From a virus, in the IMG/VR virus record IMGVR_UViG_3300021137_000030, positions 1 to 43,654 of that record: 43,654 nucleotides of DNA; one strand, given 5' to 3'. The stretch's first letter is position 1. Each line of letters begins with the position of its first letter. The position numbers and the translations under genes are program-made. Below the pieces are notes generated by a model. The model was not told where the DNA came from. It saw only the letters and a list, made by a program, of their open reading frames with translations, and made no database searches. Below, in pieces: positions 1-7,904 of the stretch.

Positions 1-741
1 ATTCGCAACTGACAATATCTGATCTGGACCACCTAGAGTGTCCGAAAAGGTAATGGAGTTAGAACCAACATATATTGAATCCCAGCGATTTGTTGTATTG
101 CCAATAGTATATGTTAGAGTCGTCGCTGGTATAATATCAGAGGCGACATTCAATAAGTTTGGACTGGAAACTGGATCGTCAAACACAAACTTCTTTGTGG
201 CTGCATCGTAGCGAAGATAGAGACCGTCAGCGATAGAAGATCTATTGACGTCATCTAATCTTGCTAACTTGACTTCACCACCACCACCCATTTGAGATGC
301 ACGTGATGCGTAACGGTGAAGATCAGTAACAGTTTTCTTTAAAATATCAATTTCTTTACGAACACTGTTCGGTATAGCATCGACAGCCGCTACGTATTCA
401 TCTCTCGATTTTTGCGATAAAGTATCAACTGATCTGGTAATTAAATCTTTATGAGGAAGCTGTGGTAATGGTTGTGCACCAAGAGGAATTGGTTTTGGCT
501 CATTTGGTTTTGACGCTGGAGCTGGCAATCCAACTGGAATATCTTCAGTAATTAATGATACTGGTTCTTTAAAGTTTTCTTCAACAACTAGCTTCTCACC
601 AACCGTTAATTTGGTAAGTGCATTATTTAAACCTTCAAGAAGATTCTTCTCATTTATCTTCTTCTGTTCGATCTCATCAAGAACATTTTCCGCGCCGAGG
701 GCCTTGGCAAAACTTTTTAGAAGCTTCTCTTCGTTTATCAT
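1..741 (-). CDS. Tail-fibre/virion structural protein, C-terminally truncated by window edge
   Basis: The ATG at 741 opens a minus-strand frame that runs off the window with about 247 codons and no stop. The N-terminal part is helical and charged, followed by a Pro-rich linker. The last visible part reads TLTYTIGNTTNRWDSIYVGS, the repeated motif of T4-type and cyanophage tail-fibre or baseplate-associated proteins. The start lies 2 nt beyond the stop of the HAD gene, so it is the last visible member of a late structural operon. The role is inferred from the repeat motif; the adhesin part is not visible. Confidence 0.6.
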   Translation of the reverse strand, partial: MINEEKLLKSFAKALGAENVLDEIEQKKINEKNLLEGLNNALTKLTVGEKLVVEENFKEPVSLITEDIPVGLPAPASKPNEPKPIPLGAQPLPQLPHKDLITRSVDTLSQKSRDEYVAAVDAIPNSVRKEIDILKKTVTDLHRYASRASQMGGGGEVKLARLDDVNRSSIADGLYLRYDAATKKFVFDDPVSSPNLLNVASDIIPATTLTYTIGNTTNRWDSIYVGSNSITFSDTLGGPDQILSVAN

Positions 742-743
742 TG

Positions 744-1349
744 TTAGGCCTTGTAGTGGTCCATCGTCACGCCATCGGGTCCGTGCTTCACGTGGTGACC
801 GTGAAACTCGACGTCAGGGTGATCTTTCTTGAGATCGAGCATAGCCTGGATGTTAGGCATGTGGTCGTCGTACAGGTGAACTTTCTTGTATCCGTTCTTC
901 TTGATCTGGTCAGAGATGATCTTGGCCTTGGCCTCGTGCGTCGGAAGCTTGATGTTTCCTGCGCGTCTGACGTGTGTCTGTCCCGGACCGATGTCGACGC
1001 CGAATGACTTCCACTTCTTAGCGAACTTGTCCTTGTCGTCGAAGTCTGCGCGGGCAGTCAAGATCTCGGTCTTGCCACCGTTCTTCTTGATGGCCTTCAT
1101 CTTGGCAAGCACCTTACGGATAGGCTTAGCCGACTTAGCAAACTTTTCAGACGACCCAAACTCATGGAAGTCGTAGCTGTGTCCCGGCTTGAGCTTGTGG
1201 TGATTGTACTCCTGCGGGTCGAGCTTCTCTACTGTGTTGCCGTGCTCGTCCTTGACGTGGACGTGCGTGTTACCGGTGTCCATGAGGGTCTTGTCGACGT
1301 CGAAGAAGTGGACGCTGTTCTCAGCGATGTATTCGTTAAATCTCTTCAT
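744..1349 (-). CDS. HAD-superfamily phosphatase-like protein
   Basis: 201 aa. Residues 15-22 read FFDVDKTL, the HAD motif I DxDx[TV] nucleophile loop. TARAD near residue 99 fits motif II and LYDDHMPN near residue 159 fits motif IV. Such proteins hydrolyse phosphate esters; the substrate is unknown. The first residues, MKRFNEYIAEN, resemble those of the next three upstream proteins and T4 capsid-targeting peptides. The start overlaps the stop of the 72-aa gene by 4 nt. With the adjacent nucleotidyltransferase and ligase it could form an end-processing set, which is inference. Confidence 0.75.
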   Translation of the reverse strand: MKRFNEYIAENSVHFFDVDKTLMDTGNTHVHVKDEHGNTVEKLDPQEYNHHKLKPGHSYDFHEFGSSEKFAKSAKPIRKVLAKMKAIKKNGGKTEILTARADFDDKDKFAKKWKSFGVDIGPGQTHVRRAGNIKLPTHEAKAKIISDQIKKNGYKKVHLYDDHMPNIQAMLDLKKDHPDVEFHGHHVKHGPDGVTMDHYKA

Positions 1350-1564
1350 TTCTTCTTCTTGTCTCCTCTATGTAGATCCGTGTGATATTTCTTTATGATC
1401 TTGAACAGAAGGTTGTTTCGCTGGTCTGAGTCGACGACGTTACCACCTATATAGTCGGTCCCGTCTCCGGTGGTATCGGAGCTGCCGCCGAAGCCCATTC
1501 CGGCTACGGCACCAGACGACGAGGTGTTGTCCTCACTCATAACGTATTCGCGAAACGTCTTCAT
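1346..1564 (-). CDS. Small conserved phage protein with capsid-targeting-like N-terminus
   Basis: 72 aa. It has three parts: MKTFREYVMSED, which matches the N-terminal pattern of its neighbours; a low-complexity Gly/Ser/Asp middle; and a basic C-terminus ending in KIIKKYHTDLHRGDKKKK. It overlaps both neighbours by 4 nt (ATGA-type coupling), so it is translated with them. No enzymatic motif is visible. It may be a DNA-binding or packaged accessory protein; the function is unknown. Confidence 0.6.
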   Translation of the reverse strand: MKTFREYVMSEDNTSSSGAVAGMGFGGSSDTTGDGTDYIGGNVVDSDQRNNLLFKIIKKYHTDLHRGDKKKK

Positions 1565-3045
1565 CTCTTTAACGGGATCTTTCCAGATAGGATCCCAGAC
1601 TTGATCTTGCTCTTGATGTTGTTTGACTCGTCACGGCTGAACATCGGTCCTAGGTGACGATGGAACTCTTTCTCTGCAGCATCGCCGTCCTCGTTGGCAG
1701 CAGCCCTCATCTTGGTGCCGCTCATGCCGTGTGTCCTCTCGGTGTCTTCGGGATAGTGGATGTGGATCTCATCAAACTTGCGACCCTCCATCTCCTTGAT
1801 CTTACCCTGCTCGAGCGACCTCTTGAGACCCTCGGCGAAGGATGCCCTGTCCTTGCCTACCAGTATATGTAGGATCTTTCTTCCAGGACCGGTCATCGAG
1901 TCGTGGGCTCTCCTGATCGTCTCGCCTGCGCCGCTGACGATGTGGATATGGTTGTTGTCGGTGTCGCCCCACTGTCTACCGAGGATCGACTTTCTCTCTT
2001 CAGGAGTAAACGCGTCAGCCTTAGATGAGATGCCGATGTGCTTTGATCCAGGAAGCTTCTTCAAAGCCCCTCCGAGGTCCTGTGCGTGGCCCATGTGGGA
2101 GATAGGGCTGAACCCTACCATAGGGATGGCCGAGGCGTGCTGGTCACCCATGCTCTCCTCGCTGACGGCGTCCTTGACGTCTAGTTCTTTTCTAAGAAGG
2201 GCGAGCGCGGCTGCGTGGTCCGTACCCTTCATCTTGCTGACGCTGTCCCTGAACTTCTCGTAGATGGCCTGATGCTGTTCTTTAGGGATGTGCTTCTTGA
2301 TGAGCTGGGTTACTCCGTGGAACGAGGTAACCTGATTCGGATCGGCCTTGTCGCCGAACAGACCTTTGGTGACTTGATCGGGCTCCTTGACTCCCATGTC
2401 TGAGTCGTCAGTCCTAGACCTGAGTCCGTGGCTGATCGAGAACTTATGATGGTCGAGACCGACGGCGTTCAGGAGCACCTTGTGGTGCAGACCCTTGATG
2501 CCTGCCTTGGTGTCTTCCCATGATGAGTTGTGGAGGAGCTGCTCGCCAGGAGTAGGCTCGTCGTTGTTGTAGTGAACAGGCTCGAAGTCGATCTGGTGAT
2601 GCTCACCGTTCTCGTGTCTCAGAACTGCCGAGACCTCGGTGCCGTGCTTCCTCGTGCCGACTACGGTGTACTTACCGAACTTGCGTCCAGGAGTCAGGTG
2701 TGCGACAAGCTTATCCTTATGCTCTGCTGGGAACTGAGCGTCGATGTCACCGACGGTAGGCTTGTGCTTCTTGAACTCTTCGTCGGAAATACTGGAGTCC
2801 ATGAACTGGTTAGTAGAGCCGGCAAACATTGACCCAGAAGTAAGGGCCTTCTTACCCTTGCCAAAGAGTGGCTGACCGTGCTCTTTCTCGAAGGAGTCGT
2901 GGATCTCACCGAGTGCGTCTCTGACGTCTCCAGCCTGCTGTGACCTGTTCTTTACCCTGAACGGCGCAGCGGCGACTTCTCCTTCAGGAGTCTTGATCTT
3001 GATGTTGCCGCCTTCTTTGAGTATGAAGTTCTTAAATGAGATCAT
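1561..3045 (-). CDS. Two-domain nucleotidyltransferase (pol-beta-like plus cytidylyltransferase-like)
   Basis: 494 aa. The N-terminal half has SGS near residue 71 and VGDIDAQF near residue 98, a pattern like the GS...DxD core of pol-beta-type nucleotidyltransferases. The C-terminal half has GFSPISHMGHAQDL (about residues 312-325), an HxGH motif, and MSGTKMR (about residues 441-447), resembling the ISSTxxR motif of cytidylyl/adenylyltransferases. The N-terminus MISFKNFILKEGG again fits a capsid-targeting peptide. It overlaps the ligase gene upstream by 4 nt. Two nucleotidyltransferase folds in one phage protein is unusual; substrates are unknown. Confidence 0.65.
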   Translation of the reverse strand: MISFKNFILKEGGNIKIKTPEGEVAAAPFRVKNRSQQAGDVRDALGEIHDSFEKEHGQPLFGKGKKALTSGSMFAGSTNQFMDSSISDEEFKKHKPTVGDIDAQFPAEHKDKLVAHLTPGRKFGKYTVVGTRKHGTEVSAVLRHENGEHHQIDFEPVHYNNDEPTPGEQLLHNSSWEDTKAGIKGLHHKVLLNAVGLDHHKFSISHGLRSRTDDSDMGVKEPDQVTKGLFGDKADPNQVTSFHGVTQLIKKHIPKEQHQAIYEKFRDSVSKMKGTDHAAALALLRKELDVKDAVSEESMGDQHASAIPMVGFSPISHMGHAQDLGGALKKLPGSKHIGISSKADAFTPEERKSILGRQWGDTDNNHIHIVSGAGETIRRAHDSMTGPGRKILHILVGKDRASFAEGLKRSLEQGKIKEMEGRKFDEIHIHYPEDTERTHGMSGTKMRAAANEDGDAAEKEFHRHLGPMFSRDESNNIKSKIKSGILSGKIPLKR

Positions 3046-3989
3046 TGCTTTGGTGTCCTTGACTTGAACTTCAGGGCGTTCTCAGGGTCAGCCTTGTACT
3101 CCCTGAACGCGTCCGATGTGACCTTGAACCTCGGTGCTGTCGAGCCCTTAGGCGGGTGGACTACGATACCTTCGGATCCTGAACCCCACTTAGGAGAGAA
3201 GCCGCGAGACTTGATGTGAGCGTCGACCTTGTCGGATACCCTCTTCTTGATCTCCATCAGCTTCTGAGTCTCGGCTTCCTTGGCTGCCTTGTTCGTGGGG
3301 GTGGTCCTTGATGAGAGGAGCTCCCTGTTCACGCCCTCAAGGTCCTTGGCTTCCTTGGCGACGTCGACCTCGCTGGGTGAGAAGCCGTTGATGTTGTCGT
3401 CGTCGAAGTTGAGTCCCGGCGTAGACAGCTCGTTCTTGAACTTCTCGACGTCGTGGCCTTGGTTCTCTGGAAGCTTGGTATGGATGACAAACTTGCCGAC
3501 GCTGCCCATGTGGCTAGGGTCGTAGGACGTTCCGACGAACTTGATCTCGCCTGGAGTCTCTGACGGTCTGGATAGTCTCTTTGAGAACAGCTCACCGCGG
3601 ACCTTGGTCTCGCCGCCGGACTCTTGGGCCCTCTGCTTTAGGTGATCTGTAAGTCTCTTGTTGGCCTGCATCTGTGCATGGGCCTCGGCAAACGCGTTAG
3701 CAGCGGTCAAGTCGAGAGGCTTACCCGTCTGCTCAGCTCGTCTCTTGGCTCTATCGATGTAGTCGGCTGGCTCCCTCATCCTCTCGTCACCAGAACCGGA
3801 ACTCTGTGTATAGAACCCGTGCTCGTCGTGTCCCATCATCATGGTAGAGCCGTCGGTCTTCTCAGTCGCCTGATCGATCCTGACTTTTCCACCCTGAACC
3901 AGATCGCTTATCTGGTTATGGTCCATGGTAGTGATGTGTGGAAGGCCTTGTCTTATACCCTCAGTGATAAAGCTCTTAAAAGACTTCAT
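3042..3989 (-). CDS. ATP-dependent RNA/DNA-ligase-like nucleotidyltransferase
   Basis: 315 aa. TEKTDGS at residues 42-48 is ligase motif I (KxDG, with the adenylated Lys). KVRGELF near residue 133 fits motif III/IIIa, SEGIVVHPP near residue 277 is motif IV, and PRFKVTSDAFREY near residue 290 is motif V. The motif order supports a covalent nucleotidyltransferase of the ligase family, probably an RNA ligase given the size. The start has an AGGA at about 8 nt. It is the first gene after a terminator and a near-consensus late promoter (4023-4030), and begins with MKSFKSFITEG. Confidence 0.72.
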   Translation of the reverse strand: MKSFKSFITEGIRQGLPHITTMDHNQISDLVQGGKVRIDQATEKTDGSTMMMGHDEHGFYTQSSGSGDERMREPADYIDRAKRRAEQTGKPLDLTAANAFAEAHAQMQANKRLTDHLKQRAQESGGETKVRGELFSKRLSRPSETPGEIKFVGTSYDPSHMGSVGKFVIHTKLPENQGHDVEKFKNELSTPGLNFDDDNINGFSPSEVDVAKEAKDLEGVNRELLSSRTTPTNKAAKEAETQKLMEIKKRVSDKVDAHIKSRGFSPKWGSGSEGIVVHPPKGSTAPRFKVTSDAFREYKADPENALKFKSRTPKQ

Positions 3990-4022
3990 GCTTAATCCTA
4001 TTAGCTCATAGCCGCGATATGG

Positions 4023-4030
4023 TATTTATT
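4023..4030 (-). promoter_or_regulatory. Probable T4-type late promoter (AATAAATA)
   Basis: The minus strand reads AATAAATA, one mismatch from TATAAATA. It lies just past the terminator at 4031-4065 and about 34 nt before the ligase ATG, so it would start the late operon 3989-1. Confidence 0.45.
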
Positions 4031-4065
4031 CAAATAAAAAAGGGAAGCCCTCTCGAGCTTCCCTT
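4031..4065 (-). terminator. Rho-independent terminator
   Basis: A perfect 9-bp stem (AAGGGAAGC / GCTTCCCTT, 4040-4048 with 4057-4065) with an 8-nt loop is followed on the minus strand by a T-rich tract ending at 4031. It ends the replication operon and the short late RNA that begins near 4189. Confidence 0.85.
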
Positions 4066-4189
4066 ACTTTACAACGCGGACAGGAGGAACCCCACCTACC
4101 TAGAAGGCGACCTGTCAATTCCAATCCTTACGGCTTGCCACTTGTGCTGCAGACACAAACACGTCGAGATGATCAAAAAATATAATCAT
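4031..4189 (-). ncRNA. Possible short late RNA (promoter-to-terminator unit)
   Basis: A perfect TATAAATA at 4202-4195 (minus) is followed after 5 nt by an ATG at 4189 and, about 125 nt later, by the terminator at 4065-4031. The only ORF from that ATG is 24 codons with no Shine-Dalgarno. The segment holds an inverted repeat (GACAGG/CCTGTC). A non-coding RNA of about 150 nt is the simplest reading; a leaderless micro-protein is the alternative. There is no other gene between 3990 and 4193. Confidence 0.4.
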
Positions 4190-4193
4190 GAAG

Positions 4194-4409
4194 TTATTTA
4201 TACGAGTCTCTCGTATTTTCTAGCTCGTCTACATTTATTTTTTGCAAAATAAAGAAGGGAGTCCAGCCATCGAACCCTCCACCCATGTTGAGGAACCTAG
4301 CATAGTTCTTTGCATCCTTTTGATTAGTAAAGTCAGATAAGATGCACTCAGTCCTCTTCTCGAGTACGGAGAACTTACGGTCGTTCCACTTGACTACTTC
4401 GCAGTTCAT
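4194..4409 (-). CDS. Hypothetical protein, last gene of replication operon
   Basis: 71 aa, starting MNCEVVKWNDRKFSVLEKRT. The start overlaps the helicase stop by 4 nt, indicating translational coupling. It is followed by a late promoter that overlaps its stop codon and then a terminator. No domain is recognised. Conserved Trp and Phe positions suggest a small beta-rich fold, but the role is unknown. Confidence 0.6.
   Translation of the reverse strand: MNCEVVKWNDRKFSVLEKRTECILSDFTNQKDAKNYARFLNMGGGFDGWTPFFILQKINVDELENTRDSYK
4195..4202 (-). promoter_or_regulatory. T4-type late promoter TATAAATA
   Basis: Perfect TATAAATA on the minus strand, overlapping the stop of the 71-aa gene. An ATG follows after exactly 5 nt, the same spacing as at 28602 and 31773. 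Confidence 0.6.
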
Positions 4410-5809
4410 TTGAATCCCTCAAACTTTGACTTGTCGAACTTCTTACCCTTCTTGCCGCGCTCGCTGTCCTCGTCGCCGAACTTAGACGAGTCGAACACTG
4501 GACCGTCGAGAAGGTCCTCCTGCGCGGACTCCTCTACGTCGTAGAGCCTCATCTTAGACCTATCTATGCCGACAACGAACTTTCGGTTCTTGGCGGGGTC
4601 GTTGAACCTGTTCTTGAGCTGCTTGACCAGCAGCTGACTCAGGTCGGCCAGCTTCTCGTTGGAGACTAGGGCGAACATGAAGTCGGCAGTCGCCGGAAGA
4701 CCAAACGACTCAGACGTGTCGGTCAACTCGACATCGCTCGAGGCGTAGCCGGAACGAGTCGTCTGGGTAGCGGTGACGATCGGGACGTTGAACTCGACGG
4801 CCAGACCACGAAGCTCCTCGGCGATTGCCTTGACGTAGGTGTAGGAGTTGACGTTGGCACTGAGCTTGAGACGAGACGACAGACAGATGTTTAGGTAGTC
4901 GATGTAGATGATGTCCGGCGTGAAGTTCTTCTTGATCTTGAGCTCGTTGAGCAGGTGCCTGAAGTTAGCAGAACCCGCACCGGCAGTCGGGTACTCCTTG
5001 ATGATGAGCTTGCCGACCGTCTTAGCCCTTACCTTTGCCACCTTCTTGTCGTATAAGTCCTTGGGAAGCAGCGAGAGCTCGTCCATCGTCACATCGAGAA
5101 GGTTAGCATCGACGCGCTTTGCTATCTCCTTCTCAGCCATTTCCATAGTGATGTAGAGCACTCGCTGTCCCTTGGTCAGGTTGCCTGCGGCACAGTGACA
5201 CATAAACAAAGACTTACCCACGCCTGTACCGGCTAGAGCAACGTTAAGTGTTTTGTTCGGCAACCCTCCGTTCGTTATCGTGTTGAAGTACTCGAGATCG
5301 AACGGAACCCTGTTTAGTTTTTGGTGATAGAAGTCAAATCGCTCGGTGGCGTCCTCGATGAAGTCGTGGCCGATGTTCGTGTCGAAGCTTACACCCAGTG
5401 CGTCGCTGAGGAGTTGGGGGATGGTCCCCGGCGACAGCTTACCCGTCTTGTCGTCGATGATCTGGATAGACGCCATGATCGCGTTGTAGACCGCCTTGTC
5501 CTTGCAGAACTTCTCAGTCTGGTCTACGAGCCAGTCGACGTTGGTCTCGCCCGTGACGTCGAGTGACTCGACAGTCTCCTTGATTGACTTGTATTGGTTC
5601 TCACCGACTCCCGACTTGTTCGAGAGCTCGATGAGAAGCGCTTCCTTGGAAGGGAAGCCGTTGTACTTGTTGACGTACTCGTTGATGACGTCGAATACTA
5701 CCCGATCACCGTGGTCGAGAAAGTACTCAGACTTAAGGAATGGGATTACCTTCCGTCCGAATCCCTCCGTCGCCAGCAGGTTCGCGAAGATCACCTTCTC
5801 TATCGACAT
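4406..5809 (-). CDS. 41: Replicative DNA helicase, T4 gp41/DnaB family
   Basis: 467 aa, close to T4 gp41 (475 aa). The Walker A is GTGVGKS at residues 194-200; the Walker B region reads DIIYIDYLNI near residue 303. An arginine-rich RecA-like core follows (TATQTTRSGY). The N-terminus with SEYF near residue 27 matches the gp41 family. It is a hexameric 5'-3' helicase that unwinds the fork ahead of the gp43-type polymerase and partners a primase not in this window. The start is preceded by GGGGA at a suitable distance; the previous small gene overlaps its first 77 nt. Confidence 0.92.
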   Translation of the reverse strand: MSIEKVIFANLLATEGFGRKVIPFLKSEYFLDHGDRVVFDVINEYVNKYNGFPSKEALLIELSNKSGVGENQYKSIKETVESLDVTGETNVDWLVDQTEKFCKDKAVYNAIMASIQIIDDKTGKLSPGTIPQLLSDALGVSFDTNIGHDFIEDATERFDFYHQKLNRVPFDLEYFNTITNGGLPNKTLNVALAGTGVGKSLFMCHCAAGNLTKGQRVLYITMEMAEKEIAKRVDANLLDVTMDELSLLPKDLYDKKVAKVRAKTVGKLIIKEYPTAGAGSANFRHLLNELKIKKNFTPDIIYIDYLNICLSSRLKLSANVNSYTYVKAIAEELRGLAVEFNVPIVTATQTTRSGYASSDVELTDTSESFGLPATADFMFALVSNEKLADLSQLLVKQLKNRFNDPAKNRKFVVGIDRSKMRLYDVEESAQEDLLDGPVFDSSKFGDEDSERGKKGKKFDKSKFEGFK

Positions 5810-5996
5810 TCAGAATCCCCAGTGTAAAGTTCTCAGCTACGTCACGCGCCCACCAGATACTCTTACCTGAACATGATTGGACGCCAATCAATCTATTATC
5901 CTCAAAGAAGAGGCAGACGTAGACGTCGCCGTCTGCTCTGACCTCACCCTTGCGCTTTCGGTCTAGACTATAGAAGACCTCATTCGTCAGTCTCAT
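5733..5996 (-). CDS. Hypothetical protein between uvsX and helicase
   Basis: 87 aa from ATG 5996, with GGAGAG 6 nt upstream. It starts inside the last 17 nt of uvsX and its 3' end overlaps the helicase start by 77 nt, a long out-of-frame overlap. The protein starts MRLTNEVFYSLDRKRKGEV and contains a beta-rich stretch (VYVCLFFEDNRLIGVQS). The last 25 residues are low complexity and lie in the overlap. The good ribosome site and coupling support a real gene; the function is unknown. Confidence 0.6.
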   Translation of the reverse strand: MRLTNEVFYSLDRKRKGEVRADGDVYVCLFFEDNRLIGVQSCSGKSIWWARDVAENFTLGILNVDREGDLREPAGDGGIRTEGNPIP

Positions 5997-7053
5997 TGAT
6001 CTCTCCAGTCTCAGGGTCATACTTGACTGGCTCTTCACCGGAGCCGTAGCGGAACTCTTTGTTGGCGGCGACCTCGAGCATGGCCATCACGTCCTTGGTG
6101 AAGTACTTCTCGGGGTTGTCGTTGATTGTCTTGCCGAAGACCTTAGTCCCGTCAGGCATCTCGAAGCGAGTGCTGACCTTCTTGAACACGCCGTGGCGCT
6201 CAGCCAGCTCGAGAAGACCGTACCAGCGATCGAGACCGTCCTTGTAGGTAAGGAGCACGTCGACCATCTTGTTCTCCTTGGAGAGACGAGACTTGTACAT
6301 CTTGACGTGGACGATGTTGCCGATGACCTCGTTGCCGTCCTTCTCCTTGCGCTTCGAGAGCATGGCGATGGTGGAGGCCGAGTACTTGAGGCCCGAGCCG
6401 CCGGCCATCTCGTTGGTCGGGAACATCGATCCCATCGCGGCGTAGACGTGGTTAGTGACAAGCAGCGGGACGCCGACCTTTGCGAGGCGGAGAGTCAAGA
6501 CGCGGAAGGCTGCCTTGATGATCTGTGCCTTGGTCATGTCGCGGGTCTCCTTGCCCTCAGCGGTGTCTTCCATTTCCTTGGTAGACGACAGCTGACCGAG
6601 CGAGTCGAGGATGAACATCATCGGAGGACGCTCCTTCTCCTTGACCTTCTCGTACGAGTCGATCATCTTGAGAGCGTGGTGACGGAACTTCTGGACTGTG
6701 TCGACCTCGGCGATGACGACTCGATGTGTGTCGATGCCGCGCTCCTCCATCATGTTCTTGGTGACGGCAGCCTCGGTGTCGTAGTAGACCACGCCGGCAT
6801 TGGGGTTCTGATCAAGGAACGACTTGACGATGCCGAGCACGAAGAACGTCTTGCCGGTAGCCGACTCACCAGCGAACGCAGTGATCTTGTTGTTTGGGAT
6901 GCCGCCATACAGACTTCCAGACAGGACGGCGTTCATGATGTAGCTGCCGGTATCGATGGTTCCACTGAACTCAGCCGAGCCCTTACCGTCGGCCATGATC
7001 GACGTGTCATCGTCCTTGATCTGCTCAACGAAGTTACGAAAGAAATTACTCAT
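5980..7053 (-). CDS. uvsX: UvsX, RecA-like recombinase
   Basis: 357 aa. The Walker A is GESATGKT at residues 62-69. The Walker B is MMFILDSLG near residue 148, and VTNHVYAAMG lies near residue 206 in the DNA-binding loop region. Length and motif order match T4 UvsX (391 aa) and its cyanophage relatives. It forms filaments on single-stranded DNA and drives strand exchange for recombination-dependent replication and repair. It overlaps the membrane-protein gene upstream by 4 nt and sits in the same operon as helicase and polymerase. Confidence 0.95.
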   Translation of the reverse strand: MSNFFRNFVEQIKDDDTSIMADGKGSAEFSGTIDTGSYIMNAVLSGSLYGGIPNNKITAFAGESATGKTFFVLGIVKSFLDQNPNAGVVYYDTEAAVTKNMMEERGIDTHRVVIAEVDTVQKFRHHALKMIDSYEKVKEKERPPMMFILDSLGQLSSTKEMEDTAEGKETRDMTKAQIIKAAFRVLTLRLAKVGVPLLVTNHVYAAMGSMFPTNEMAGGSGLKYSASTIAMLSKRKEKDGNEVIGNIVHVKMYKSRLSKENKMVDVLLTYKDGLDRWYGLLELAERHGVFKKVSTRFEMPDGTKVFGKTINDNPEKYFTKDVMAMLEVAANKEFRYGSGEEPVKYDPETGEINETDE

Positions 7054-7904
7054 GGCTTCTCCTTGTCTATGAACTGCGTAATGTTGTTATTGTCAATCTT
7101 TAATATATTATCACGTTTTGGCTTATTTGTCAACTGTTTCTTTTTAGGTTTAACTTCTTCCTCGTCTTGGTTGCGAGCCAGTCCACTGTTGGCTGCGATA
7201 AGCAGCACTACGGCTAGAGGGTCGAACACGATCACCAAGAGAAGAATGACACCTCTAATGGCTCTCTCGAGATTCTCGCTGCCAGCGTCTGTAAATATAA
7301 GCTGCGCGATGTACTTGATTGGTCCGACCTCAGCCTCCATCTTCTTGAGACTCGACTCAAGAGGTATCTTCTCTTCCCTGAGTGTAGATACTGTCTCTGA
7401 GTGTGCATTCTTTTGTTTAGTGAGATCATCGCGAAGCTTCCTCTGTTTTTCTGCAGCGTTCAGCGACGACTGGGCCTGTCCCTTGTCGGTCATCTTTGTG
7501 ACTGCGTTGTCGATCTGTGATATTCGAAGGTCGAGGTCCTTGATGACTTGGCTCTCGGCCTCGATCTTGGTATCGATTATCGATATCTGGTCAGCGTTGC
7601 CCGTAGTCAAGTTTACCTGTTGATCGATGTGTGCCTTTGACAGGAACCCAAAGATGCCCATACTCGTGATGATCATCAAGACTATCACGGCCAGCGTGAG
7701 GTATGACTTTAAGAAGAGCGGGGCCGTCTTCCAGTTGCGGTAGAGCCAGGAAGCTGAGACGAGCTTACCCGCCTCGAGCACACAGCCCATTACCACGACT
7801 GGCCAGAAAGAAGCAGAGAAGATGCTAGTCAACCCGATGATTGAGTAGTATCCCGAGACTGCTGAGACCGAGAGGGCTACTAGCAGAGCGATGTAGTCGA
7901 TCAT
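7050..7904 (-). CDS. Membrane protein with central coiled coil
   Basis: 284 aa. Hydrophobic segments lie near residues 5-30, 33-50 and 66-89 (LTLAVIVLMIITSMGIFGFL), and another near residue 220 (VILLLVIVFDPLAVVLLIAA). Between them is a charged, heptad-like region (about 100-190) predicted as a coiled coil. A basic tail with KPKKKQLTNKPKR follows. It overlaps uvsX and the 92-aa gene by 4 nt each. Its place in the replication operon suggests membrane anchoring of replication or a host-membrane role; this is inference. Confidence 0.7.
   Translation of the reverse strand: MIDYIALLVALSVSAVSGYYSIIGLTSIFSASFWPVVVMGCVLEAGKLVSASWLYRNWKTAPLFLKSYLTLAVIVLMIITSMGIFGFLSKAHIDQQVNLTTGNADQISIIDTKIEAESQVIKDLDLRISQIDNAVTKMTDKGQAQSSLNAAEKQRKLRDDLTKQKNAHSETVSTLREEKIPLESSLKKMEAEVGPIKYIAQLIFTDAGSENLERAIRGVILLLVIVFDPLAVVLLIAANSGLARNQDEEEVKPKKKQLTNKPKRDNILKIDNNNITQFIDKEKP

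Noticed and set aside
7068-7097. TTGACA before uvsX
   Set aside because: At 17 bp spacing only TTCATA is found, unlike the tight -10 boxes of the other early promoters; not called.
6193-7623. 476-codon plus-strand frame antisense to uvsX and the membrane gene
   Set aside because: It is a shadow: Val/Leu/Asp/His-rich composition typical of the antisense of GC-rich genes, no ribosome site, and it crosses two strongly supported genes.
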